A DNA stretch of 23,749 nt from an uncultured bacterium (GCA_937983075.1 CALKAQ010000135.1:1-23749), one strand, 5' to 3'. Shown: positions 6,177 through 14,437, counted from the stretch's first letter. The notes: a model not told the origin generated them from the sequence alone. A program made the numbers and translations.

Positions 6177-7502
6177 TTACGACCACGGCAACCAAATCCA
6201 GCTCGCACCGGCGTCATCGCTTCGATAGACGTCGCCGTTCGGTGCGCCGATGACAAGATGGTTTGGATCGTTCGGGTTCAACGCAATGCTGTGGAGCCGC
6301 CGCCTCGGGGCGGACATCAAATAGTCCACGGTGCGCCCTCCGTCATGGCTCACCATCACACCGAGATCGGTTGCGAGCAAAATGCGCCCCGTACTGCGTT
6401 CGATCGCGATGTCAAACACATGGCGTTCGACGGCGGGCTTTCGCTCCCAGCTTGCGCCGCCGTCCCGGCTTTCGTACAAGCCTTGGAGCGCCCCCACAAA
6501 CAGGCGCTCCGGTTGACCCGGTACAACGGCTAGCCCTTGCACCAGCAGCCGACTGTCGAGGGTCCCGGCATACCTCCATGAACTGCCGCCGTTGTCGGAG
6601 CGGTACAATCCGGCGCCGGGAATCCATACGTAGATGACACGGCCTTCGTTCGGCTCAGCTGCCACGGCAAGCACGTGTCCGGCGGGCAAGCCTTGCACCC
6701 GATGCCACACTCCGTCAGCATACCGCCACAACCCCTGATCGGCCGCGGCAACCCATACCGCGCCATTCGCATAGCTGATGTCATTGACGGTTTTACCGGC
6801 CAGCTCAGGCCACGCTGTTTCATCTGCCCGCAATGAATCCTGCTGTTCGCTCGCCAGCGTCAGCCCATCCGATGTTGCGGTCCACAAACCGTCCGGGCCA
6901 AAATCCACCCGATACAACGTACCGCCTTCTGGTACGGGACCGACACCACCGGCATCAATGGGTACGCCGGTGGCGAGTTCGTACATCCGCTGCAAATCCT
7001 CGAAGAAAAACGCACCGCGCAAATATTCCCGAGCCACTCCGTTCGGATCGATCACCCATGATTCCGGAATGGCCCACAGGCGATATTGATCGGCCACGCG
7101 ACCGGTCTGGTCGCGCACGACGGTCATCGTCAGTTCAAGGCCCTTGGCGGCAAAATTCTCGTGATAGCGTCGAATCAAGTTCGTACCTTCACGCACGTTG
7201 ACGTTGAGTATCGTCGCTCGATCCCCGTAACGTTCTTCAAAGGCTTGCCAAGCCGGAACGGCCTCTACGCACGTCGGACACCACGTTGCCCAAAAATGGA
7301 GGAACACCGGCTTGCCGCGCAAATCGCTCAAGCTCAGTTCCTGGCCGTCGGGTGTGAGCAGAGTAAAGTCGGGTGCTGCCTTGCCCACCTCGGCACGACT
7401 GTCGAGTGAAGCATTGTAAACGAGAGCGACGACAACGCCAACCACGATGAGAAGGAGCGGCCATGCACGGGTCCATCTCGCACGCTTCATCGATTCAGAC
7501 AC
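6177..7502 (-). CDS. ResA-like thioredoxin fused to an Asp-box (BNR-type) repeat domain
   Basis: A 441-residue protein. TM anchor at 14-29. A ResA/TlpA/CcmG-type thioredoxin domain spans about 38-178, with W74-C75-P-T-C78 and cis-Pro146 in AIPESW. A C-terminal domain (about 190-441) has four Asp-box motifs: SDNGGSSW (302-309), SRDGGASW (345-352), SHDGGRTV (385-392) and SDDAGASW (428-435). These motifs occur on blades of sialidase/sortilin/YCF48-like beta-propellers. The thioredoxin part should reduce disulfides in apocytochrome c or CcmH outside the membrane. The propeller may hold a partner; that is inference. GTG at 7502 overlaps the preceding gene by 8 bases and has AGGTG upstream; ATG at 7490 is an alternative. 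It is the last gene of the operon. Confidence 0.85.
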   Translation of the reverse strand: MSESMKRARWTRAWPLLLIVVGVVVALVYNASLDSRAEVGKAAPDFTLLTPDGQELSLSDLRGKPVFLHFWATWCPTCVEAVPAWQAFEERYGDRATILNVNVREGTNLIRRYHENFAAKGLELTMTVVRDQTGRVADQYRLWAIPESWVIDPNGVAREYLRGAFFFEDLQRMYELATGVPIDAGGVGPVPEGGTLYRVDFGPDGLWTATSDGLTLASEQQDSLRADETAWPELAGKTVNDISYANGAVWVAAADQGLWRYADGVWHRVQGLPAGHVLAVAAEPNEGRVIYVWIPGAGLYRSDNGGSSWRYAGTLDSRLLVQGLAVVPGQPERLFVGALQGLYESRDGGASWERKPAVERHVFDIAIERSTGRILLATDLGVMVSHDGGRTVDYLMSAPRRRLHSIALNPNDPNHLVIGAPNGDVYRSDDAGASWIWLPWS

Positions 7503-8466
7503 CGTTTTTCACACCTGCCTCACTGCGTTCGGAATGCTGCGTACGTCGGGCCTCTCTTTCCATCAGCGCAAGCGCCTCTTCTTTTAACCGGCTCCGCATT
7601 TCTCGATAAGCGATTTCATCGATTTCTCGGCGCCGAAATCGCATATCCAAATCGACAAGCGAATCCTTGAGCGTCCGTAAGGCGGGCAATTCGGCAGGTC
7701 GCCCTGCTGAACCTGCTCGTCGCCGCATCATCAACAAGACGCCGACCACGCCGCCGACGAGAACGAGCCCCCACGGAAACAGCCATGGGGTCACCCGGTC
7801 TTTGAGCGAAGCAAAAAAGGTGCCCGGATCACCGTGAATGAGATGGTTGTTGAGCAGCCTCATGTTTTCCCGCCGATTTACCGGCTCGAGCACGACTTGC
7901 CACACGTCGACGGCAGGTACGCCTTCCATTTGGTAAACACCAAATGTCACGCCTTCCAACGTTTCGTAGCCGAAAAACCTCAACGCTCCCCTGGGCCCTT
8001 CACCGGGGCCGACCCCCATGGCACGGTACCGGCCGGAGTCCACCCACAGCGTGACAAGGTCGGCAGGATACGGCATATTGCGCTGCAAAGCGAAAGGTAT
8101 CGAACGAACGGGCAGCTCATATTGAAGCACGTAATTCCTGCTCTCTCCGGGAGCGATGGGACGTTGATCGACCACACGCGTCGCTTCCAGTCCGAGTGAT
8201 TCCGGCGGCACGTTGTTGGCAACGATTTCAGTCGCCTGCAGCGGCACCGGAAGCAGAATTTCCTGCACCTCGTCGAAACCGACGTTTCGGACGGTGAGCA
8301 AATGCAATACGTGCATGTCGGGGCCTTGCTCGCTGGCGATCAAAAACATCTGGTCACTGACGATTTCGATCTGTGCCGCCGCCTGATGCGTGGCGGCGCC
8401 GAAGCTTATCCACAACACCAATTGGCACAAGATCAGGCAACGTACGCCCCAACGCCTTCTTCGCAT
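7495..8466 (-). CDS. Secreted/membrane CcmI-like protein in the Ccm operon, unknown exact function
   Basis: A 323-residue protein with a signal peptide (MRRRRWG, hydrophobic run, cleavage likely after AAA near residue 31), an extracytoplasmic beta-rich domain of about 200 residues, a membrane segment near residues 230-252 and a charged cytoplasmic tail. The tail (LVDLDMRFRRREIDEIAY followed by MRSRLKEEA) resembles the tail of the preceding CcmF and the 'LxxLxxxxxxGxIxxxxYxxLRxxL' segments of CcmI-like proteins. ATG at 8466 is chosen because AAGGGG lies at 8476-8481 with 9 bases between and the signal peptide then starts properly. GTG 8487 and ATG 8484 overlap the ccmF stop. I do not recognise the outer domain; a role in presenting apocytochrome to CcmF is inferred from context. 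Confidence 0.65.
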   Translation of the reverse strand: MRRRRWGVRCLILCQLVLWISFGAATHQAAAQIEIVSDQMFLIASEQGPDMHVLHLLTVRNVGFDEVQEILLPVPLQATEIVANNVPPESLGLEATRVVDQRPIAPGESRNYVLQYELPVRSIPFALQRNMPYPADLVTLWVDSGRYRAMGVGPGEGPRGALRFFGYETLEGVTFGVYQMEGVPAVDVWQVVLEPVNRRENMRLLNNHLIHGDPGTFFASLKDRVTPWLFPWGLVLVGGVVGVLLMMRRRAGSAGRPAELPALRTLKDSLVDLDMRFRRREIDEIAYREMRSRLKEEALALMEREARRTQHSERSEAGVKNGV

Positions 8467-8483
8467 GACAAGCAACCCCTTCA

Positions 8484-10661
8484 TCACGATTCGGCCGGCC
8501 CTATGCCGCGCATCCGTCCCAAGCGCTCTTGCAGACCTTCCTTCAGCTCACGCTCCACGGCGGACCGGATCAGCTCTTCTTCGTCAACGGCTTGTCCGGC
8601 TGCAGCCATCAGTTCGGCCCGCAGCTCTTCATATTCACGTCGCGCCACTTTTTGCATCGCAAAATCGTACTCGAGTTCCCGCAAGGCCTCCAGCGCCCTT
8701 CGGGACGGAGCGGGCGATCGCTGCCGCCGCGGCCAGGCGGCAAAAACCGCTCCCGCCAACAGCACGACGCCTCCCGCCCAAATCCAGCCGACAAACGGAT
8801 TCCAGAAAAATTGGAAGCCGACGAGCGATCCATAAGGTGTCCATCCGGCCAACACGGCGTAAAGGTCGCCCATCCAGGTGCTGTAAATTGCAACTTCGGT
8901 CTGAGCTCCCTGCATTTCAAAAAAGCCGGGGTACTCCAGCTTCATGGGCCGCAAATAGCCGAGCGTTCTGCCGTCCTTGAGAACGAGCAGATTGGCTGCG
9001 GTATACGGCACGCCCTGGCGTTCGCCGCGCTCAAGCCCTTCAAATACGACGGTGTACGGCCCTACTTGCTCCCGCGCGCCGACATTCATGCTGCGCAGGG
9101 TTTCGGTGTGATAATACTGGTGCCCTGCGATGCCGAGCACAATCAGCACGACGCCGAGATGCACAATGTAGCCGCCGTAGCGGCGGGGATTGCGGTTGAA
9201 CAGCCGCGGCAAAACCAGCCAAGGCGAGTCGTCCGTAAAGCGCAAACGGGCCCATACGCCCTTGAGGATTTCGAGCAGAATGGTTGTCGCGACGAAGACG
9301 CCGCTGCCAAAGGCGACGAGAATCCCGAATTCACGGACCCCAATGAACAGCAGCAGGAGCACGACGATGACGCCGTTGATCAGGGGAATGAGCAGATTGC
9401 TGCGCACGTTGGCCCACGTAGCCCGCCGCCAGGCGAGCATCGGGCCGATGCCCATCAACAGAACGATGCCGATGAACATGGGTGCGGTGATGCGGTCGAA
9501 GTACGGCGCGCCTACCGTAATCTCCACGCCAAACAGCCGCGAGACGAGTGGATACACCGTCCCCCAAAAGACGGCGAAGGCAAGGCCGATAAAAAGCAAA
9601 TTGTTCAGCAGAAAGCTGAATTCCTTTGAGGCGTAAGACTGTATCAAACGCTCGTCCTGCAGCATCTCCCGGCGGGAAGTCATCAGATACAAACCGCCCC
9701 CGAGCATGAGCCCGAGAAAAACGATAAACCATGTGCCGATATCGGATTCGACAAACGAATGCACCGATGCCAAGATGCCGCTGCGGGTGAGAAACGTTCC
9801 AAAAATGGTCAACAAAAAGGTGAGCAGGACAAGCAGCACCGTCCAGCGTCTCAACATACCGCGGCGCTCGGTGATGATGACGGAATGAATGTACGCCGTT
9901 GCAGTAAGCCAAGGAATCATAGAGGCGTTTTCAACCGGATCCCAGCCCCAATATCCTCCCCAGCCGAGCTCTTCGTAAGCCCAACGCGCTCCGAGCAGCA
10001 TGCCCAAGCTCAAGAAAAGCCAAGCGACGAGACTCCACCTTTTGGTAATATGGATCCATTCATCGCCGGGTTGCCGAGTGATCAAGGCACCCATGGCAAA
10101 GGCGAACGGTACGGAAAACCCGACAAAACCCAAATACAAAGCGACAGGGTGGGAAATCATCCAATAGCTCTGCAGCAAAGGCTGCAGGCCCCGACCGTCG
10201 GGAGGTGGCGAAGAAAGCGCCTCGAACGGGCTTGCCAGGAATACGACCAACGCGGCGAAAAAGGCGGCGATCGTCGCCAAAATGCCCAATGCCGCCGGCC
10301 ACAGCGGATTGGCCATGTTCCGCTCGGAACGGGCGATGACCGCAATGAACGTGGTCAATATCCACAGCCAAAACAGGAGCGAGCCTTGCTGCCCCGACCA
10401 CCAAGCCGAGATTTTATAAATGGTCGCCAAATCGATGTTTGACTGCTGTACGACGTACGCAAAGCTGAAATCATCGGTCAACAAGGCGCGCAGAAGAATG
10501 GCGGCAGCCGCCGTCGTACAAGCGAAGACCGCTAAGACCGCCCATCTGCCCAGCCGAGCCCACCGCACTTCCCGCTGACGAACGGCAAGAACGAATATCA
10601 CGACTGCCGCTAGACTCAACACCAAAGCGGCGATTGTGAGCATATGACCGAGCGTTGCCAT
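8484..10661 (-). CDS. ccmF: Cytochrome c heme lyase subunit CcmF with extended cytoplasmic tail
   Basis: A 725-residue multi-span membrane protein. The tryptophan-rich WWD signature lies at about residues 234-250 (WGGYWGWDPVENASMIPW). Four conserved His candidates are visible: H171, H259, H301 and H501, matching the pattern of E. coli CcmF (two external heme ligands and two heme b ligands). CcmF joins heme from holo-CcmE to the CxxCH motifs of apocytochrome c, together with CcmH. Typical CcmF is about 640-670 residues; the surplus here is a charged tail after residue 645 (LEALRELEYDFAMQKVARRE) with a predicted helical character. GGGAGG lies 7 bases before the ATG. It sits directly downstream of the thioredoxin-CcmH gene and overlaps the CcmI-like gene's possible early starts. 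Confidence 0.95.
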   Translation of the reverse strand: MATLGHMLTIAALVLSLAAVVIFVLAVRQREVRWARLGRWAVLAVFACTTAAAAILLRALLTDDFSFAYVVQQSNIDLATIYKISAWWSGQQGSLLFWLWILTTFIAVIARSERNMANPLWPAALGILATIAAFFAALVVFLASPFEALSSPPPDGRGLQPLLQSYWMISHPVALYLGFVGFSVPFAFAMGALITRQPGDEWIHITKRWSLVAWLFLSLGMLLGARWAYEELGWGGYWGWDPVENASMIPWLTATAYIHSVIITERRGMLRRWTVLLVLLTFLLTIFGTFLTRSGILASVHSFVESDIGTWFIVFLGLMLGGGLYLMTSRREMLQDERLIQSYASKEFSFLLNNLLFIGLAFAVFWGTVYPLVSRLFGVEITVGAPYFDRITAPMFIGIVLLMGIGPMLAWRRATWANVRSNLLIPLINGVIVVLLLLFIGVREFGILVAFGSGVFVATTILLEILKGVWARLRFTDDSPWLVLPRLFNRNPRRYGGYIVHLGVVLIVLGIAGHQYYHTETLRSMNVGAREQVGPYTVVFEGLERGERQGVPYTAANLLVLKDGRTLGYLRPMKLEYPGFFEMQGAQTEVAIYSTWMGDLYAVLAGWTPYGSLVGFQFFWNPFVGWIWAGGVVLLAGAVFAAWPRRQRSPAPSRRALEALRELEYDFAMQKVARREYEELRAELMAAAGQAVDEEELIRSAVERELKEGLQERLGRMRGIGPAES

Positions 10662-10683
10662 GCGAATGCCTCCCTAAGGCCCA

Positions 10684-11625
10684 TTACATCAGTTCTTTGA
10701 GTCGCCGGTTGACCGCGGCCTCCGTCGCTTCGTCCACCGTCTTGCCGAGTGCCTTGTGCTCCGCGTGCGTGCTTTCTCGGCGACGGCGCAAAAGGAACCA
10801 CTGCACGGCGAGGCCGCCCGCGCCGAGGAACAAAAACGGCGTCACATAGGCCAAATAGTTCGTCCCTTTACGCGGAGGGCTCATCAACACCCACGGACCG
10901 TATTCCGCTTCAAAGTAGTCCAGGATTTCCTGGCGGGTTTTCCCTTGCTGAAGCAGAGCGTAGATTTCTTCACGCAGGTCCCATGCCGACGGGGACATCG
11001 ACTCCCATACGGACCGTCCGCTGCATTCCAGGCACTGCAGCTGACGGGCAATCGCCTCAAATTCCGCTTCCCGCTCCGGATAGTAGCCCGTCGGCGGCCC
11101 GAGAATGGCCGCAAGATGAGGCTCCAGGTTCACTTCACCCAACTCGCCATACGCCCGGCTGGCCAGCCTGCCGTTGGCGTCAACAAAGTAAAGGATCGGC
11201 AAGGCGTCGAGGCGATAGCGGACGCCGACAGCGCCGGTTGGATCGACAAGGACGGGCACGCCTTCCAGCTTTCTGCCTACGGCGCTTGCTACCAATTCGG
11301 GGGGAGCGTTGAGCTCAATCGCGACGACCTGCAATTGACCGCCGTACGCTGCCTGCAACGCCTCGAGACGATCGAAGTCATCGTGACAATACGTACACGT
11401 ACGTGACGAGAACCTCAGAACAACGGGAGTGCCGGCAAAATCATCCCAATTCCAAACACGGCCGTCGAGGTCGGGAAGGTTTAATACTGGTGCCATGGCC
11501 CCCATCGGTATTCCCGTGGAAACCGTGTCGCGCATGGTCATGTAGCCCCATAGAGCGGCAACCGCTAAAATGACCAGTGACAAGAGAAGCGTATTTAATC
11601 CTTTGCGCTGCTGCAGCCTCTCCAC
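10684..11625 (-). CDS. ccmH: Fusion of a CcmG/ResA-type thioredoxin with a CcmH domain
   Basis: A 313-residue protein. TM1 at 10-28. The thioredoxin-like domain (about 40-175) has C77-T-Y-C80; the usual Trp before the first Cys is Thr here, and Pro143 in ALPILYF fits the cis-Pro. The CcmH domain (about 180-280) has the LQCLEC motif (C198, C201), LREEIYALLQQGKTRQEI, YGPWVLMSPP and a closing membrane span at 259-279. CcmG and CcmH normally are separate proteins that reduce apocytochrome cysteines in sequence; here both redox pairs are in one chain. The start is GTG at 11625 with GGAGG 7 bases upstream. A charged cytoplasmic tail of about 34 residues follows. It lies between ccmD and ccmF, as expected for CcmG/H. 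Confidence 0.92.
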   Translation of the reverse strand: MERLQQRKGLNTLLLSLVILAVAALWGYMTMRDTVSTGIPMGAMAPVLNLPDLDGRVWNWDDFAGTPVVLRFSSRTCTYCHDDFDRLEALQAAYGGQLQVVAIELNAPPELVASAVGRKLEGVPVLVDPTGAVGVRYRLDALPILYFVDANGRLASRAYGELGEVNLEPHLAAILGPPTGYYPEREAEFEAIARQLQCLECSGRSVWESMSPSAWDLREEIYALLQQGKTRQEILDYFEAEYGPWVLMSPPRKGTNYLAYVTPFLFLGAGGLAVQWFLLRRRRESTHAEHKALGKTVDEATEAAVNRRLKELM

Positions 11626-11670
11626 TGCACACCCTCCCCTCGCTAAAACCTGGAACCCGGCTGGCCGGGA

Positions 11671-11826
11671 TCATTCTTTCTCGTTGCGCAAGTCATCAAC
11701 TACCGCTTCCAATGTGGCAATTTGCTGCTCCAAACGTCGGTGGTCCCGTTGAATTTTGAGTGTATAAGCGAAGATGCCCAACCAAAAGAGACCATAAGCA
11801 GCAGCTAAATAAAACATGTTGTTCAT
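11671..11826 (-). CDS. ccmD: CcmD-like small membrane protein
   Basis: A 51-residue protein: MNNMFYLAAAYGLFWLGIFA, one membrane segment, then a basic and helical cytoplasmic tail (KIQRDHRRLEQQIATLEAVV). Size, single N-terminal span, Tyr-rich start and position between ccmC and the CcmG/H gene match CcmD, which releases holo-CcmE from the CcmABCD complex. ATG at 11826 has AAGGAG at 11840-11845, 13 bases away, rather far. A TTG at 11856 overlapping the ccmC stop would add 10 residues. CcmD sequences are poorly conserved, so the name leans on context. Confidence 0.7.
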   Translation of the reverse strand: MNNMFYLAAAYGLFWLGIFAYTLKIQRDHRRLEQQIATLEAVVDDLRNEKE

Positions 11827-11856
11827 TGCGCGATACACGCTCCTTAAGCTGTACAA

Positions 11857-12543
11857 TCAACCACGGATTTGACGAAGCTGCTCCCGCAGCATTTCGGCAC
11901 GTCGCCTCAGCTGCGCAAACTGGAGGCGCTTGACAAGCAAATAGCCGTTCAACAAGGTGACGGCGAGCATGGAAATCATCAGCGCCTGGCGCATTTCAAC
12001 GGTGATGTCCATGCCACCGCGCCCCGGATGCAAGCCACGCCACAACTCGACCGCGAAATGAGCCAAAGGCAACGTCACGACCGCAACAATGCCAAAAACA
12101 GCCGCGAGCCTGGCTCGCTGCTCACCGGGCTGCAGCGCTCCGCGTACGATCAAATAACCGACATACATGAACCACATGATAAGCGTCGTCGTCAGCTGCG
12201 GGTCGCCGGTCCACCACGTATTCCAAACCGGGCGCGCCCAAAATGAGCCGGTCACCATGGCCAGGGTGGTGAAAAGCACGCCTTGCTGGGCGGCGATTTC
12301 CGCAAGCGTATCCCAGCGAAACTTGCGGCGGAACAAATACAGAACGCTGCCGACAAACACGAGCCCGAACGCAAGATAGGCGTTGATGGCTGTCGGCACG
12401 TGAATGAAGAAGATCCGATACACATCGCCCATCGTCGCTTCCCGCGGGGCGTGAATGAATGCAGCATACATGGCAGCGAGCATGCCGACGAGAGCAAGTG
12501 GTCCTAATATTTGGGAAAGACTGCGCAGAAGCCGGGCTTCCAT
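11857..12543 (-). CDS. ccmC: Heme exporter/handling protein CcmC
   Basis: A 228-residue protein with about six membrane segments and the WWD motif WNTWWTGDPQLTT, close to the CcmC consensus WGTWWxWDPRLT except that the second Trp of WxWD is Gly (WTGDP). His candidates for heme ligation are FIHVP and LAHFAVE on either side of the WWD loop. CcmC places heme on CcmE outside the membrane. The start ATG overlaps the ccmB stop (TGATG) and follows GGAGG by 8-9 bases. It sits in the normal order A-B-C-D. A charged tail rich in Arg/Gln (LRRRAEMLREQLRQIRG) closes the protein. Confidence 0.95.
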   Translation of the reverse strand: MEARLLRSLSQILGPLALVGMLAAMYAAFIHAPREATMGDVYRIFFIHVPTAINAYLAFGLVFVGSVLYLFRRKFRWDTLAEIAAQQGVLFTTLAMVTGSFWARPVWNTWWTGDPQLTTTLIMWFMYVGYLIVRGALQPGEQRARLAAVFGIVAVVTLPLAHFAVELWRGLHPGRGGMDITVEMRQALMISMLAVTLLNGYLLVKRLQFAQLRRRAEMLREQLRQIRG

Positions 12544-13223
12544 CAAGACACCTCCACGACATAATCGAACAACAAGGGGCCGAGAACGATAAACAACAAA
12601 TCGTAAAAAGCGAGCAGCCAAATCCAATGCGCGTTGTCCGCGAAGCTGCCGTTTTCCAGCAAGCCCGCCGTGAGTTCGACCGCCCCGAGCACCAGCGGAA
12701 TCGACAAGGGGAACAGCAAGATGGGCAGCAGCACTTCACTTTGACCGGTCTGTGCCGTAATCGCCGCTACAAGCGTACCGACGGCAACAAAGCCGACGTT
12801 CACCAAAAGCAAAACGCTTGCCAGCTGCCACCAAGGCCCGGTGATATTCTGGCGAAAAAACAAAAAGAGCAGCGGAGTCATCGTGCCGGCCGTCAATCCG
12901 ACGAAGACTAAACCGCCGCCGAATTTTCCAAAATAAATGGCGGCCCGGTCGATCGGGGCAGCCACCAATCCTTGTAGCGATCCTCGGCTCATTTCGCCGG
13001 AAAACATCCGTGCCATGCCAATCGCACCTGCAAAGAAGACACCCGTCCACAGGATTCCCGGAAATACGGGCAGAACGTCCATGTTCAACGGGTCAATTGC
13101 GAAGACAAAAACGAGCAAAACGATAAACGCAAACAGAAACATCGGAGCGACGACTTTCGGTGCCCGAGCCTCATTCCGAATGTCTTTAAGCAATATGGCC
13201 CATGCAGCGGCAAACAGCCTCAT
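12543..13223 (-). CDS. ccmB: Heme ABC exporter permease CcmB
   Basis: A 226-residue protein with six predicted membrane segments. It begins MRLFAAAWAILLKDIRNEAR, a typical CcmB cytoplasmic start (KDLxxExR). LLPILLFPLSIPLVLGAVE in the second half is also characteristic, as is GMARMFSGEMSRGSLQGLV. It forms the membrane part of the CcmA-CcmB ATPase that drives release of holo-CcmE. The start at 13223 follows GGGGG by 4 bases and lies one base after the ccmA stop. Longer in-frame starts upstream would overlap ccmA by some 75 bases and are not supported. Confidence 0.95.
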   Translation of the reverse strand: MRLFAAAWAILLKDIRNEARAPKVVAPMFLFAFIVLLVFVFAIDPLNMDVLPVFPGILWTGVFFAGAIGMARMFSGEMSRGSLQGLVAAPIDRAAIYFGKFGGGLVFVGLTAGTMTPLLFLFFRQNITGPWWQLASVLLLVNVGFVAVGTLVAAITAQTGQSEVLLPILLFPLSIPLVLGAVELTAGLLENGSFADNAHWIWLLAFYDLLFIVLGPLLFDYVVEVS

Positions 13224-13224
13224 G

Positions 13225-13971
13225 CTACCCCCGTCTACCCGTCGCAGATGGTCCGCCTTCATTTTGAATCCAAGCGGCAACCTCAGCCGGGCTCGTTTCA
13301 TCTGGTTTCACATCGAGTGCAATACGGCCGGCACGCATGAAAACGACACGATCGGCAACATCCCAAAAATGCGAAACGTCATGTGTCACCACGACGGCCA
13401 GAGCCCCTGCTCGGACATGATCCGCAAGAAGGCGAACGATTTTGGGTATATAAAATGCGTCGATGGCTGTAAGCGGCTCGTCCCAAAGCAAAATGGACGG
13501 TTGATGAATCAAGCTTCGTGCTACAGCCAATCGCTGCACCATTCCCCGTGAAAACCGACTAACATGCTCATGGGCGAAAAGGCGAAGCCCAACCGCTTCC
13601 AGCAGTGCTTCCACCTGTTCCTTCTCTACGCCGTACAAACGAGCATAAAACCGTAGATTTTCGCGTGCCGTAAGATCCGGATACAACAGCGACTCGTCGA
13701 GAACTAATCCGAGCTCGCGCCGATAAGCCTTTCCGTAGTCGAGGACGTTGGCGCCCCGATACGCAATGACCCCTTCGGTTACGGAAGAGAGCGTAGCCAA
13801 CGCTTTGAGCAGCGACGTTTTCCCGGCGCCGTTGCGCCCCAAAAGCAACGTGAGCGTGCCTTCTTCAAAAGTTGCCGATACGTTGTCGAGAATCGTTTTC
13901 AAATCGATGCGCTTCGTCACACGGACGGCACTCAAACCGTTGGCAGGCAGCTTACTTGTATTCGCTGACAT
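13225..13971 (-). CDS. ccmA: Heme exporter ATP-binding protein CcmA
   Basis: A 248-residue single ABC ATPase. Walker A is GRNGAGKTS near residue 45. The Q-loop region is changed: LGLVLDESLLYPDLTARENL. The signature is degenerate, FSRGMVQRLAVARSL (Arg in place of the second Gly of LSGGM, as common in CcmA). Walker B is ILLWDEP and the switch His is in VVTHD. With CcmB it couples ATP hydrolysis to release of heme-loaded CcmE. The ATG at 13971 lies inside the end of ccmE, overlapping by 20 bases, with GAGG upstream. The N-terminal stretch before the ATPase core is about 10 residues longer than in proteobacterial CcmA. Confidence 0.92.
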   Translation of the reverse strand: MSANTSKLPANGLSAVRVTKRIDLKTILDNVSATFEEGTLTLLLGRNGAGKTSLLKALATLSSVTEGVIAYRGANVLDYGKAYRRELGLVLDESLLYPDLTARENLRFYARLYGVEKEQVEALLEAVGLRLFAHEHVSRFSRGMVQRLAVARSLIHQPSILLWDEPLTAIDAFYIPKIVRLLADHVRAGALAVVVTHDVSHFWDVADRVVFMRAGRIALDVKPDETSPAEVAAWIQNEGGPSATGRRG

Positions 13972-14437
13972 CGGCCGCCTCGTATTTCGACGGACATTGC
14001 ACCAAAAGCTGCTTCACTTCGAAGACGCCGTCTTCCCGGAACTTGCCCATCACCACAACCGATGCGTCTTCATTTTCAAGGTTATCCGGCTTGATGCCGT
14101 GATACCACGTACTGATGCGTGCATCGCCTTTGACGACGTCCATCGTCAAGATCATGTTCACGGGATCCCACCGGATGCTGTCGACGTCGACGTCACCCGC
14201 AATGCGAATCACCCGGTCTTGCAGTTCCTCCGGTGACATGGCCAGCACTTCATCGACTTCAAGATAGTAATAAGTGAAGCTCAAGCCTTTGTCCTTGATG
14301 AAGGCACTGCCGATGAGAAAAGCGAGAACACTGAAAACCGCAACCGAAGCGATCAGCATAATGTTGCGCTGGCGCTTTTCAGCGCTTCCTTCGAGTGCTG
14401 CTGCAGCGTCCAAGCCGCTTAGCTTTTTATCGTTCAT
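13952..14437 (-). CDS. ccmE: Heme chaperone CcmE, CxxxY type
   Basis: A 161-residue protein. A cytoplasmic N-terminus of about 25 residues is followed by a membrane anchor (about 26-46) and the CcmE OB-fold domain (LEVDEVLAMSPEELQDRVIRI through GKFREDGVFEVKQLLV). The heme attachment site is C148-P-S-K-Y152, the CxxxY variant, where proteobacterial CcmE has HxxxY. CcmE carries heme covalently from CcmC to CcmF on the outer face of the membrane. The C-terminus is short (9 residues after the motif). The start at 14437 follows GAGGGGA by 5 bases. It is the first gene of the operon, behind an extended -10 promoter and a leader dyad. Confidence 0.95.
   Translation of the reverse strand: MNDKKLSGLDAAAALEGSAEKRQRNIMLIASVAVFSVLAFLIGSAFIKDKGLSFTYYYLEVDEVLAMSPEELQDRVIRIAGDVDVDSIRWDPVNMILTMDVVKGDARISTWYHGIKPDNLENEDASVVVMGKFREDGVFEVKQLLVQCPSKYEAADVSEYK

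Noticed and set aside
8529..9629. Long plus-strand open frame opposite ccmF
   Set aside because: It mirrors a well-supported CcmF with four His and WWD motifs; its own sequence is rich in Arg/Gln/His with no recognisable domain.
13224..13301. N-terminal extension of CcmB overlapping ccmA
   Set aside because: The conserved CcmB start is at 13223 with a ribosome binding site; the extension is only the ccmA end read in another frame.
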